Part shown: piece after piece, positions 40,888 through 51,231 of the stretch
Numbering within the stretch: the stretch's first letter is position 1
Layout of the letters: each line of letters opens with the position of its first letter
Assembly: GCA_023052935.1 (NCBI GenBank)
Contig: CM041292.1
Location: forward strand, 82,222,169-82,286,168
From: Piezodorus guildinii
Lineage: Eukaryota > Arthropoda > Insecta > Hemiptera > Pentatomidae
Length of the DNA: 64,000 nucleotides
Direction: 5' to 3'
Notes under the pieces: generated by a model
What the model was told of the DNA's origin: nothing
The model's input: only the letters and a program-made list of their open reading frames with translations
Databases searched by the model: none
Position numbers and translations under genes: made by a program

Positions 40888-41804
40888 TTGGGCTGTGTCA
40901 CATGAAATGTCCGTTTTCAAGGTAAAGGATTTTTATTAAAAATACGATATGAAAACAAGATAATTTTATTCGAAGTATTTACCATCTTTTTCTACACATT
41001 TTTCCCAACGTGACACCAGTTTTTTTTATCCCCAAACTGAAAAACTCTGAGCTTTGAAGTGAAGCAAAATCTGAAAACGCACTTTTCACTTGATCATCAA
41101 TTTCAAAAAGTTTTCCTTTGACGAAGTTGTCTAAATTCCTGAACCAGGTGGTAATCTATTGGAGACAAGTCGGAAGAATATGGCAGGTGCGGAAGAACTT
41201 CGTAGCCCAGTTCTTTCAATTTTTACACGGTATGTTTTGAAACATGCCGCTCAGTGAGATCATGAGGTGCCCATGTATCGAGCTTTTTTACTTTCCCAAT
41301 ACACTTTAAATGTCTGGAAACGGTAGATACACTTGCATTTAGTTGTGCTGAGAGTCCTTTAACTGTTTGGAAGGGGTTTCCTTCTACTGTATGTTTGAGG
41401 ACATCGTTGTCTATTACGGACGGAGGTCTTCCTCGGGGTAAGTTTTCCAAGTCGGTATCCCCAGCTGAAAACTTAGCAAACCAACGGCGAATGGTCCGTT
41501 CATTAACACTCCCTTCCCCAAACGTCTTGTAAATATTTCTAGCGGCCTCAGCTGCTGAGTGGCCGAGTTTAAACTCGTACAAAAATATTACTCGAAAATC
41601 ATGTGTTTCCTTGTTCATATTTGGAGGTATATTAAATAGTGGATAATTGATTTGGGAGCTAATGTTTATAATACAAAGGTTAGTAAGATTAGTAACTGTT
41701 TACTTTAAATATGCAAACATTCGTTAGAAAACAACAGAGACCTGCAAAATCCTTTATGTATTTCAGAAACTATAAAAACAGACATTTCATGTGAAACAAT
41801 CCAA
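40888..41804 (-). mobile_element. Second mariner element with internal deletion
   Basis: Inverted repeats ttgggctgtgtcacatgaaa (left) and ttggattgtttcacatgaaa (right, reversed) are flanked by TA on both sides (40886-40887, 41805-41806). It is 917 bp. The TIRs differ from the element at 25442, so this is another mariner lineage. Part of the transposase gene is deleted, so it is non-autonomous. Confidence 0.92.
41223..41618 (-). CDS. Mariner transposase DNA-binding domain only
   Basis: It encodes 131 residues. The paired helix-turn-helix region is complete: FLYEFKLGHSAAEAARNIY, the RTIRRWFAKF helix, the PRGRPPSV linker, and the second helix-turn-helix LSAQLNASVSTVSRHLK. The frame ends at a TAA directly after RHVSKHTV. 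In the same frame beyond the stop, at 41222 and below, KLKELGYEVLPH and SSDLSPIDYH (the third catalytic Asp) follow, so the first two Asp residues were deleted. The product would bind DNA but not cut it. Confidence 0.88.
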   Translation of the reverse strand: MNKETHDFRVIFLYEFKLGHSAAEAARNIYKTFGEGSVNERTIRRWFAKFSAGDTDLENLPRGRPPSVIDNDVLKHTVEGNPFQTVKGLSAQLNASVSTVSRHLKCIGKVKKLDTWAPHDLTERHVSKHTV

Positions 41805-41835
41805 TATTATGAATACTTAATATAATAGTTCCTCC

Positions 41836-42172
41836 TCCCCCCCTCTCCCGTGAAAAATGGAAAAAAAGAAAGAAAGAAACACATAAAGCTAACAATAACA
41901 TTTTTCTTCCAATCATTGTTGTTTTTCTTTTATTTGATCAGCACCCACGAACCAAGGTTACTACTGGACGCACAACAGCTAATTATTTGATGCCCATGAG
42001 TAGGTATATTCTTGTTTAGAATGAACTCTATCTTTCCTTTAGTATAGAACCCCTCCTCTAGTCAGTGGTAGATTTCCTATTCAATAATATGCAGTGTTCA
42101 TTGCAGAAGAGATTCTTTGCTGTTTCATTAGCTGCATGCCATGGTAATAATAAGATTCAGATTAAACTAAAG
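41836..42172. other. Gene-free stretch
   Basis: No gene is seen. The open frame from 42065 into the LINE is flanking sequence joined by chance to the retrotransposon. Confidence 0.5.
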
Positions 42173-42184
42173 AGCTTGACAACG

Positions 42185-43318
42185 TTCTATCTAGCGTTCC
42201 TGGACTTGAAGGCGGCTTTTGATTCGGTGCCTGGGAAAGAAATTTGGGAAGCCTTAAGGGCAAAGAACATTCCTCAAAAGTTTCTGAGGGCTATAAAGTC
42301 AACATACCAGGAGCCAAAGGGTGTAGTGCGCTTAAATGGGCAAGAGTCCAGAGTGTTTAGGATGGAAAAGGGAGTAAAACAGGGTGATTCCCTAAGTCCC
42401 CTCTTGTTTATTGTATATATCGATGAGATTGCCTCAATTTGCAAAAGACGCACAGCCAGAATGCACATGGGCCAATGGAACCTGTATCCTGTTGTTATAC
42501 AGTTCCTCTTGTTTGCTGACGATATAGTTCTTATAGCGGAATCCCCAGAGCAGCTTCAGCAGGCAGTGACGGAGTGGAATGACGAACTGAAGAGAAAGGG
42601 AATAGCAATCAATTCCAGAAAAAGCAAGGTTCTTCAAGTTAGTAGAGCTCAAGAAGATGTAGAGATCTCCTGTGGTGGAGAATTGATGGAGGTAGTGACA
42701 GATTTCACGTGTCTAAGCACAGTGATCAGTAGATCTGGGAAATTGGATTCTGAAATCTCAAGTAGAATTTCCAAAGCTAATTCCGTCTATTACCATATCT
42801 GCAACACGGTTATCGGAAAAAGAGAAGTAGCACGGAACGTGAAGTTACACCTGTTCAAGTCCATCTTTCTACCAGTGCTTCTCTATGGAGCAGAGAGCTG
42901 GATTATGAATGAAAGCTACAAAGTCGCATCACTGCCTCGGAAATGAAGTTTCTAAGAAGAATTGTGGGGAAGACACGGAGAGACTGTGTTCGAAATGAAA
43001 GGATCAGGGAAGAGCTTAATGTATGCTCTGTTCTGGAAGTCCTAGACAAGAGGCAATTGGGATTGTACGGGTATGTCTGCCGAATGGACTACCACCGGAA
43101 CCCAATTAAAACGATGGAGGTAAGGCCCTTAGGAAGAAGACCTAGAGGACGCCCAAGGACCTCCTATATCACTCACATGGAGCGAATAGAAATGCGTAGA
43201 GGTAAAACTCTGAACGAGATAAGAAACCTTGCAAGGAACAAACTAATAGAGATGGTTGGTACCAATGGCTGGGAGCTCACCCCACGCTGAAAGGCAAATG
43301 GGTCGAAGAGAAAGAAGA
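42185..43318 (+). pseudogene. RTE-like LINE reverse transcriptase, 5'-truncated, one frameshift
   Basis: AGCTTGACAACG at 42173-42184 and 43319-43330 is a perfect 12-bp target duplication, so the insert starts exactly at TTC TAT CTA in the middle of the RT. It carries FLDLKAAFDSVP (first Asp), EKGVKQGDSLSPLLF, and LLFADDIVLIAES (FADD), then LLYGAESWIM. A single-base loss near 42911 moves the frame to KLQSRITASEMKFLRRIVGK, then NERIREELNV, PRGRPRTSYI and the stop at 43290. The endonuclease domain was lost by 5' truncation. The 3' UTR is only about 30 bp, ending gaagagaaagaa, as in RTE-type elements that lack poly(A). Confidence 0.88.
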
Positions 43319-43502
43319 AGCTTGACAACGACCCTGTAAATGCTTCTTCATCCCAGTGATAGTAACGATTTTGGTTCAGTATTGATGATAGTGGTCTTTT
43401 CGGATCCCATTCTCGTCGCTAATATTATATCTTCTTACTGTCATGAAATAATTGTACTATATTTAAGATGTATAATCGACTTTTGTTATCATCGTAGGTA
43501 GC

Positions 43503-44417
43503 ATTTTATTTGTAGATTTTAATTTATAAATTCTCATTACTACTTATTTTATTTTTAGACAAAAGTAAGGAAGTATACTCTCGTTTACTTGAGAATTAGA
43601 AACCTGGTCTATGATACTTCCTGTCTAATAATCGTTCCTTTTTTTTATTTTATATATTAAATATTCAAAATGTTCATTTTGACCTATCTAAATGTAATGT
43701 AAGTAACCCAATTCATGACAAATGCCTTAGTTCTTTCTACAAGGAGCGTATTATGTATTAAATACAACAGCTGTTAGAATTGTGAGTATAATAAAGAGTG
43801 ATAAAGTATGGTTTCTAAGCGTATAATTATTTTATTGGTAAAAATATTCGGGAGTCAGTCGTTTTTTTGAATATTTTAATTTTGCCGAAGTTTCGGCACA
43901 GACTTGTGAGCCATCATCAGGCCATTACTGAGCCATGTTAATCATAAACCCTGCTTCATTTTGAGTTTATGCTTGACATGTCTCAGTAATGTCCTGATGA
44001 TAGCTCACAAGTTAGAGCTGAAACGTCGGCAAAATTTTAAATATTAAAAAAAAAACGACTGACTCCCGATTATTTCTAGCAACAAAATAATTATACACAG
44101 AAACATATTATATCACTCTTTATTATTCTGACAGCTGTTTTTATTTAAACATCTGTTTTATTTAATACATAATACGTTCCTTGTAAAAAAAAAAACTAAG
44201 GTTTTTGTCATGAAGTGGGTTACTTACATTACATTTCAATAGGTATATATTATGAATATTTAATATATAAATTTAATAAAAGAAACGATTATGAGACAGG
44301 AAGTATCAAATAACAGGTTACCACTTTCAAGTAAACGAGCGTATACTTCCTTACTTTTGTTTAAAAATAAAATTAGTAGTAATGAGAATTTATAAATTAA
44401 AATCTACTTATAAAATA
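43503..44417. repeat. Long palindrome (family C inverted repeat)
   Basis: The left half (attttatttgtagattttaa, ctcattactacttatttt, aaaagtaaggaagtatac) returns in reverse complement in the right half, with arms of about 450 bp meeting near 43960. The central 200 bp are the best matched and include gccgaagtttcggc / gccgacgtttcagc and ttgtgagccatcatcagg / ttgtgagctatcatcagg. It looks like a foldback-type element. If transcribed it would form a very long hairpin RNA. Arm divergence of some 15-20% by eye shows it is not a recent artefact. Confidence 0.85.
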
Positions 44418-45548
44418 CTTAAATGAAGAACAGTGATTTTAAGTTATCGAAAGTGGGTTAACGTAAAATAATTAGCCTGAAGAATAATGGAGATTAGAAG
44501 GACTACACGAAATCGCGTATCATCGTTGGATTACCATGTAAGAAGTTGGATAAACATTCTACAATCTTATAAACTGTTATTGTTTATGCAATGTATTAGA
44601 CCGCATGGTAATGCACTACTCCTAGTGGATTTCAAGCTTATTTGACTTGGGCATTGGTACTTGAAGACCAGAGTCAAATTATGTCAGAAGGTTCAGACCT
44701 CCTTAAAAATATCAGCATTTCCTTTATCAGTATTTAGTTATGTATCTTTTAAATTAATAAAATATAACTGTAGATACTCATGTCAGTTTTATTTACTTTT
44801 TTCATCCAAAATACTGTGTTATTTACTTAGGTATACGTAATCCAACGCAAGCTGTGATCATCCTCGCAGTGTCATAGAGATTATTTAAAAGTGATTTGCT
44901 TACGTACGTTTCCTTGTTACTTTTTCACCCATTGTAATGCAAATCATGTTGGCATACCCATCTGCAACTCAATGCCATACAAACACTAAAATATCTTTTA
45001 TTTAAATCTAAACTTTGTTAGAATTTAATTTGTTTTGAAAACAAATCCACCATGTGCACGGCATAAGTAATTGTTTTTAATTTATTTTCGATGCGTGATT
45101 TAGGATTTACAATTTAATCAGATTTAAAAATAATTTCATATAGTACTATTTAAAATATGAGTGATCAAATCCGATATTCTTTTTGCTAATCTCAGGGTAA
45201 CCAAGTAGAGCATGTTGCTCAAATATTTTATCTCTAGAAAATTGTTATTCATCTAGATAAGTACTATACACCATGATTTGCAAATATGGACACACCACTC
45301 TAAACCTTTCGCAATCAAAGTTCATTGCTTAAAAAACTGCAACAGCAATTGAATTATTTTTTATTTGAAGGAAAAAAACAAATTATCTTTAAACATCCAA
45401 GTAAACAAAATTTACTTGGTGACTGCACATTTTTTCACAATCGCCAAGTCATTTTATTGCATTATAAACGTTTTTCTTCCATTCTTTCATATTAGGATTA
45501 CCTCTGCGAATCCCATCATTACGGAACAAATTGCATTTTTATATTGTT
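44418..45548. other. AT-rich gene-free stretch
   Basis: Nothing recognised. Confidence 0.45.
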
Positions 45549-45810
45549 TATTTATTTAACGTCACTTTTTGCTGCTGTGGCTAATCGGACGATGCTACAG
45601 TGGGAGTCCTAAATTTTGCCTATCCAGGTTTTATTAGGATAGGGATATTTAACGAGTACCTGACATCGCACAGGCTCGGGACCACCTTTTAACGTCCCCT
45701 CCGAAGGACGGCTTAACTAAGGATTTTTTACTCCCATTAAAAAATCCTAGGACCACCTGCGGGTTTGAACCCGTTACCTTCAGCATGGAAGGCTGTTACG
45801 CTAGCCATAA
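45549..45810 (-). mobile_element. tRNA-derived SINE, same family as 24695
   Basis: About 260 bp with very high similarity to the SINE at 24695-24978, including ggctaatcggacgatgctac, tggataggcaaaatttagg (reversed) and cctccgaaggacggc. It keeps the B-box region (gcgggtttgaacccg on the plus strand) but stops within the A-box part at gctagcc, so the extreme head is missing. No clean duplication was identified. Confidence 0.85.
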
Positions 45811-45839
45811 CATTAAGCATACAATATTTTTATAATTAA

Positions 45840-46175
45840 GCATACAATATTTATTTATTTATTCTTGGCGCTACGGTCCTGCAAGAACATGGAACTCTTT
45901 TACAACTCTTCAGGCAAGCACACGCCATCTTCTAATTTATCTTCAAGCATAATTTATAAATTTAAACAAATAAACATAAAATTTGCTTCTACAACCCCAC
46001 AAGGAGTTTACTTATAGAGATTTGTACTGTTTCTAGGCCAAATGTCGTGTAAAGAGGTGATAAGGTTGATATCACCCTTAGCCACCAGGTTGTTAAACCA
46101 ATTGGGTACCCACTTTTTATGTTAGCCTAAAGCTCTATCCACTAGACAACACTGCTTCTAAAGCTTATATGATGC
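45840..46175 (-). mobile_element. Probable second SINE type
   Basis: On the minus strand GTTGTCTAGTGGATAGAGCTT near 46140 is a strong A-box match, like that of the SINE at 49669. The opposite end at 45860 reads cttggcgctacggtcctgc, similar to the tail-proximal word of the 30689 SINE. The B box is degenerate. A tandem attaagcatacaatattt lies just outside. Confidence 0.5.
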
Positions 46176-46763
46176 ATTCAGATTCTTACAGTAAAGTAAA
46201 ACTGATTTTAACAAAAAAAAAAAAACAACAACTTTGCAATCAATTGATTCCTCAATATTTTTAGTTCGGTGAATACGGGGTTTTGTGGATTATATGCTAA
46301 AAATCTGCATATCAAATATGACTTTATGCGTTTAATCGCATACTACTTATCCTAATCAATTTTTAGCCATGGATCATGTAAATTTAAATTTTTAAAAGTG
46401 ATCCCCGTTACGTATTGCCCTTAATTGTGGTAGATTTCGATACTTAAGAGCCTTAGTAAACACCTTATAAAATGCTGATACAATCATAATACACATTATC
46501 GTTAATTATTCTGTATTAGAATCGTTAATTATAGCAAATCAATGCTCCATCCTGATTTCGTTCGAATCATGTACAGCTAACCTCCAGAGATTTTAGATTT
46601 TATTTTGGACACTAAGATAGATTATTTTTAAATATCTATCTGGTGCTCACGCACACACGACTTTCTTTTCTCAGATCATTTTTGAGACTTAACAAGTTGA
46701 AGTAGAAAAAAATAAATATATTGCGTTTAGATAGAATCATTTATTCTTTCTTATTTATTTATT
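46176..46763. other. AT-rich gene-free stretch
   Basis: Nothing recognised. Confidence 0.45.
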
Positions 46764-47330
46764 TTTTTTTTTTATCACTTAACATTTTATTTACACCTGT
46801 AAAAAATATTACAATCAGCTAATGTGCTAAAATCTATGGAAACATGGCGTGGGCAGGCATGAGGGAGACAGCACCCAGTGATTTAGTTTGTCGTGAAATC
46901 GTTTGTAAGTCGATCGAATGTGGTTTGTTGTAGTTGGAATACGTAAATCAGTATGAAGGGTATCGTTTGAAACATATGGTGGTGAGTTCGTTGCCAGTCT
47001 TAAAAATTGCGATTGAAAGGTTTGTATTTTACGTATGTGTGTCTTTTTAGCAGGTCCGTAAATTTGGCAAGCGTAAGTCCATATTGGTTTTAATAAATAA
47101 GTGTATACGTTAAGTTTCTGTCTGATGGGTAATTTAGAATGTCTATGAAGTATCGAATACAATAGTCTCAGTCGAAAATTTAGAGTTTTACGTTTAGTCT
47201 TGACGTGTGTACGTGTTTAGTCGTGACGTGTACCCATGTCAACCTTTTGTCAAAAATAAGTCCAAGTACGTTACTGTGTTTGATTGTGGTATCTGGTGAC
47301 TGTCTATGTAAACTGGAGGACAGGTTCAAC
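46764..47330 (-). pseudogene. Jockey-type LINE ORF2 tail, frameshifted
   Basis: The minus strand reads PPVYIDSHQIPQSNTVTYL, then after frame changes FDKRLTW, VKTKRKTLNFRLRLLYSIL, LLKPIWTYACQIYGPAKK and IRKIQTFQSQFLRLATNSP. This is the thumb and tail of a Jockey-type RT. A short duplication of gtcacgactaaacacgtacac-type sequence near 47205 and a missing base disturb the frame. The T-run at about 46765 is the poly(A) tail. It is the same subfamily as the relics at 2085 and 28389. Confidence 0.82.
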
Positions 47331-47394
47331 ATTTATTCTTGATTAAATAATGTAACAATAAAAATAATTACCTATAGCAATGACTTAAGTTTAA

Positions 47395-48027
47395 TTTTTA
47401 TTACTTTCTACAACATTTCAACTTCCTAACTGTATAGTGTACATCTATATCACTATTCTTATCAGCAAGAAAAAAAAATTAAACTAGAAAAATATTTCTG
47501 TTGGGTTTTCCTGCTGTTAGTTATCTAATTATTTCGTGATTCATATTTATAATTTGTTTATCAATTATAACTTCAAGAAATGGTTTATTATTCTGAATCA
47601 ACAAAATAAAAGGTACATTATATGAAAATAAAATAAATAATCGTCACTTAAGCCTTGCCTGGCTATTTCACGGAAGATGAAAGAAACCTACATGAATTTT
47701 ACACCCTCAAAATCGTTTGAGGGCCGTTTTTCAGAAAATCGTAAAAAGTTGCAGATTGGATGATATAAAGTGATTCTTCTACTTGATCAATTATAATTAA
47801 AAAATTGATGTAACATACCCAGGCGTATACTTGTCATAAGTATGAACTTTCGATTCCATACGATTTTTAATTTTTCAGCTATTATTATCACATGCACACT
47901 CTCCGAAACTTGCGGGACTTGAAAGTTTGGACTCAGAGGACCCTTAAATGTGTATTTCCGTTGAAAACTCGTAATCCAAAATTTTCACGATCGCAATAGT
48001 TTTCCTTATATATTTGTAAGTGAAAGT
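47395..48027 (+). mobile_element. Family A repeat, diverged partial copy (c8)
   Basis: It can be followed from ctgtatagtgtacatctata through taagccttgcctggctattt and ctccgaaacttgcgggactt to the end gtaagtgaaagt followed by A. It is among the most diverged copies and lacks the left end. Confidence 0.75.
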
Positions 48028-48564
48028 ATAGAAAAGTAAAGAAATATAAGAAAGTATTGCATCAAGAAAGGCATTCAATATTTACATCTATTTTTACTTG
48101 GTGTCCTGGCACCGTACAATACAGGGCATTCCTCAATGCTATGTCTATTTTAGAAAGTAACCAAGTCTGCCCCAACATCTATATAAGGAACAAGCTATCT
48201 ATAACGATAGGCGTCTTCTGTCCAGTATTAGTTTCAAACTTTTTTTTTTTCTTTTTTTCCTTCCTTTTTTTTTTTTTTTGATTTTTCTACAAACTTGGAT
48301 AAATAAGAGGTACACAGATAAAAAGTATCTTTGAGTAAAGTTCTCTTCAACTGAAATTATAAATAAACTAAATGATTCTATTGTATGTAAAGGAAGATGG
48401 TTGTGAAATTTTTTAATACAGTTTTTCATTTAAAAAAATAATGTTAGAAAAAGATTTATGAATGTCAAGTGCTTAAGAAGTGATTTATGTCTCAAAAGTG
48501 AAAAAAAAAATACTCAATTAGTTTTTATTGAACTAACGCAGTAAAAATTCTCAAAAGTACTTCA

Positions 48565-48595
<31 letters not shown>

Positions 48596-49250
48596 TGCAT
48601 GGCAATAAGCCAAATGTATACATAATTTATCTTGTGTCATTGAGGAATAATAAAAACACTAAAAATTAATTTTATTCATAATTAAAATCATACAATGGAT
48701 AATGAACTGTTAAGATAATCTACAAGACGGTGTTTTCTTATTCAATATCGTTGCTTAAGCTGAAAACTTCTATCAATTAATTTTTAATGCTCCCACACTT
48801 GGATTTGAATAATTAGTTTTTATAACAATTTTTAATAAAACATGGGTATGCTGTTAATTGATTTTTATAGCGAGTTGTTTGAAAATCAATACAATACGCT
48901 TTAAATTTTTCTCTTGACTGTCTTCATGGCATTGCTTCATCATAACTTCTTTTTTTTACTAAAATTTAAATAGTGAATTATTTTATTTTTTTATAATCTC
49001 AAACTCGCCTCAAAAAAAAAAAAAAAAAAGAAGAGAATAAATAAAATAAAAAATTCATTGGCGTCCTGAGAAAACAAGAGCTTGAGCTACTATCGTTATA
49101 CAGAAAATATCTCGATCGTTATTTTTTGTCTTCTAATTTTATGATTAATGAAATGGTTTTCAATTCTTCCACGATTTTATTTCGAGTCTACTTTTATTTC
49201 AGGACTCATAATACTCTCTTCAACATTACATTGTTTTCTAGTTGTAAATA

Positions 49251-49287
<37 letters not shown>

Positions 49288-49656
49288 ACAAAAATAAATA
49301 AATATGAAAGTCTTTAATGATCTATTGTAATATATATGTATGTATGCATTACTAATCTTTCATGAAATATAGATTTGTAATTTGGTTGGAAATAAAACAC
49401 TTGAATAATAAATTTTTACTGTTATTTATACCGGAAGCTTTTTCGCTTAGTTCAGTCATGATTTAAAAGGTCGGTAGTCATGTACATGTAAGTTTACTTA
49501 ATGTAGTGATGTACATTAAGTCACTAATTCGGAATCGTTTCTTAAATAATAAATTTTGTAAAGTTTAACACTTTAATAATTAATTTTTTTCTGAATCGAA
49601 AAATGATCGAATATGGTAGGTATCATTGAGTCAAAATTTAGGAACAACTTTTGGTT
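48028..49656. other. AT-rich gene-free stretch
   Basis: T-runs lie at 48241-48280 and 48566-48590; the second is followed by aaattatgcatggcaataag and could mark a short retroelement tail. A (TA)n array lies at 49249-49272. No gene is recognised. Confidence 0.4.
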
Positions 49657-49668
49657 TCCTCTTATATC

Positions 49669-49999
49669 TGGGAATGGCGCGGTCTAGTGGATGGAGCACT
49701 GGTCTACCGTTCTTCGGCTCCCAGGTTCAAAACCCGGCTAAGGAAGAATTATTTATTCTGTTATTTTAGCCGTGGTGCGACCATAGAGTTTGGAGATCCT
49801 TTTGGGGCACACCCAAACTCTATAAAGTGGGTACTGAAAATTGGTGAGGGGGAGGAGGAAAAAACGCCTTGCGGCTGAAAGTGATCAAGGCCTAACACCT
49901 CCTTGCTTGGCCGTTGAGCGTGAAACAGTAAGCATCTCATATGTACTAAGCCCAAGACACTTAATGGGTTGATAGAGGTGCAGGTATTTTTTCTTCTTA
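49669..49999 (+). mobile_element. tRNA-derived SINE with 12-bp duplication
   Basis: TCCTCTTATATC at 49657-49668 and 50000-50011 bounds 331 bp. The head has TGGCGCGGTCTAGTGGATGG (A box) and CCCAGGTTCAAAACCCGG (B box) about 35 bases apart, spaced as in a tRNA. The body is unique in the window and fairly GC-rich. The tail is short and T-rich with ttcttctta. The open frame across it is incidental. Confidence 0.9.
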
Positions 50000-50011
50000 T
50001 CCTCTTATATC

Positions 50012-50429
50012 ATAATTTTTTTTTAAATAATACTGTTTTTGTTCAATAATTGTTTAGAATTATAATATATGAATGTATCGATTCACTCATTAATGTGCAA
50101 TGCTAATGCGCAATATGGCGATGTGTAGATGATTATATAACCGAAATATATGTTTAAATAAATATTTGCGTTGTTCAAATACCGCATTTTCATGTGGAAT
50201 ATATCATAAAAATTGGTTTCACCGGACTCTAATGGTAATCGGATGCATCCCCAGAAATATGAGCGTATACGTAATCGGGGAATCGATAGCTATTTCTGTA
50301 TTCAGGTCAAAGGCGGTATTTACTTCCTCTACCGTGATATAAATTGCTTACATTGAAAAATGCATGTTTTTTTCACAAATGAATGTATACTTCAATGTAC
50401 GTCTTCGAAAAACCAATTAAACTTTTCCC
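50012..50429. other. AT-rich gene-free stretch
   Basis: Nothing recognised. Confidence 0.4.
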
Positions 50430-50570
50430 GCGAGTACTAGGTAGCCTGTTAGTCACCCCTATTTGCTTCGACCGCTCTCCGGTCTAGACAGCCGGGAGCC
50501 GGCCACCCTTTGTTCCAAACCCCGTCGTGTTACCGGAGGGGTGAGTCCGTTATGTGCTTACCGGAACAAA
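50430..50570. other. Isolated GC-rich segment of unknown origin
   Basis: About 140 bp with abrupt GC and CpG enrichment (cttcgaccgctctccggtct, agacagccgggagccggcca, cccgtcgtgttaccggaggg). It contains short inverted words (ccggtct/agaccgg-like, ccggag/ctccgg). There is no tRNA-like promoter and no long frame. It may be a retroelement UTR fragment. Confidence 0.35.
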
Positions 50571-51231
50571 TAACATTCTTCATCATAATCAAAGAGTTTA
50601 TATTTATGAGATAAATACTATCCTTTTATGAAGCGAATCATTGCTAGAAGATTGGATCTGTAAAAAAAAAAGCAATAGAATGGTTATGAGTTACTTGAGT
50701 AGGAATGAATAGCTATTTCTCACACTCTCGACCTAGACCATTAAACTGCCATTTGAAGATAGAGAGCATGGTACGGGGGCCAGTCCCTCTTAACCTGCAC
50801 CCCTCCTTTTTTCCACGCCCCAATAAATTGCATATCGCTGTGTTCCTTATGACTGTTGAATTAAAAAAACCAAAAACAATGTTCCCAGAAAATAATTGGG
50901 CAGACTCAAAACTGGCTAGTTACTTTTTTGGTCACTGTATTTCGACATTTCGTTTAATTTTGCTGCAATTAGCCTTTTATTAAAGCTAGATAGTCAGAGT
51001 GTCAGATGACATAGAATAATAACACAAACATTTGTCTTAGTCTCAAAAAATATTCCTCGAGTATCAACACATCTTATTCGAAATAATGCCATTCCTTAAT
51101 AACTGGCAGTAACGACAAAGCTTTGACAATGACATCTACAATCACACAAAACTGTTGAGAGCAAAATTTCATTGATGGTTCACTTTAACATGAGAAAAAA
51201 ATAAACTAAACCAGTTTCCATTATTTAAAAA
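50571..51231. other. Gene-free stretch
   Basis: A 92-codon plus-strand frame at 50705-50983 has no recognisable content. Nothing else is seen. Confidence 0.35.

Noticed and set aside
50705..50983. 92-codon plus-strand frame
   Set aside because: No family recognised, no splice or promoter context, and length within chance expectation for this composition.
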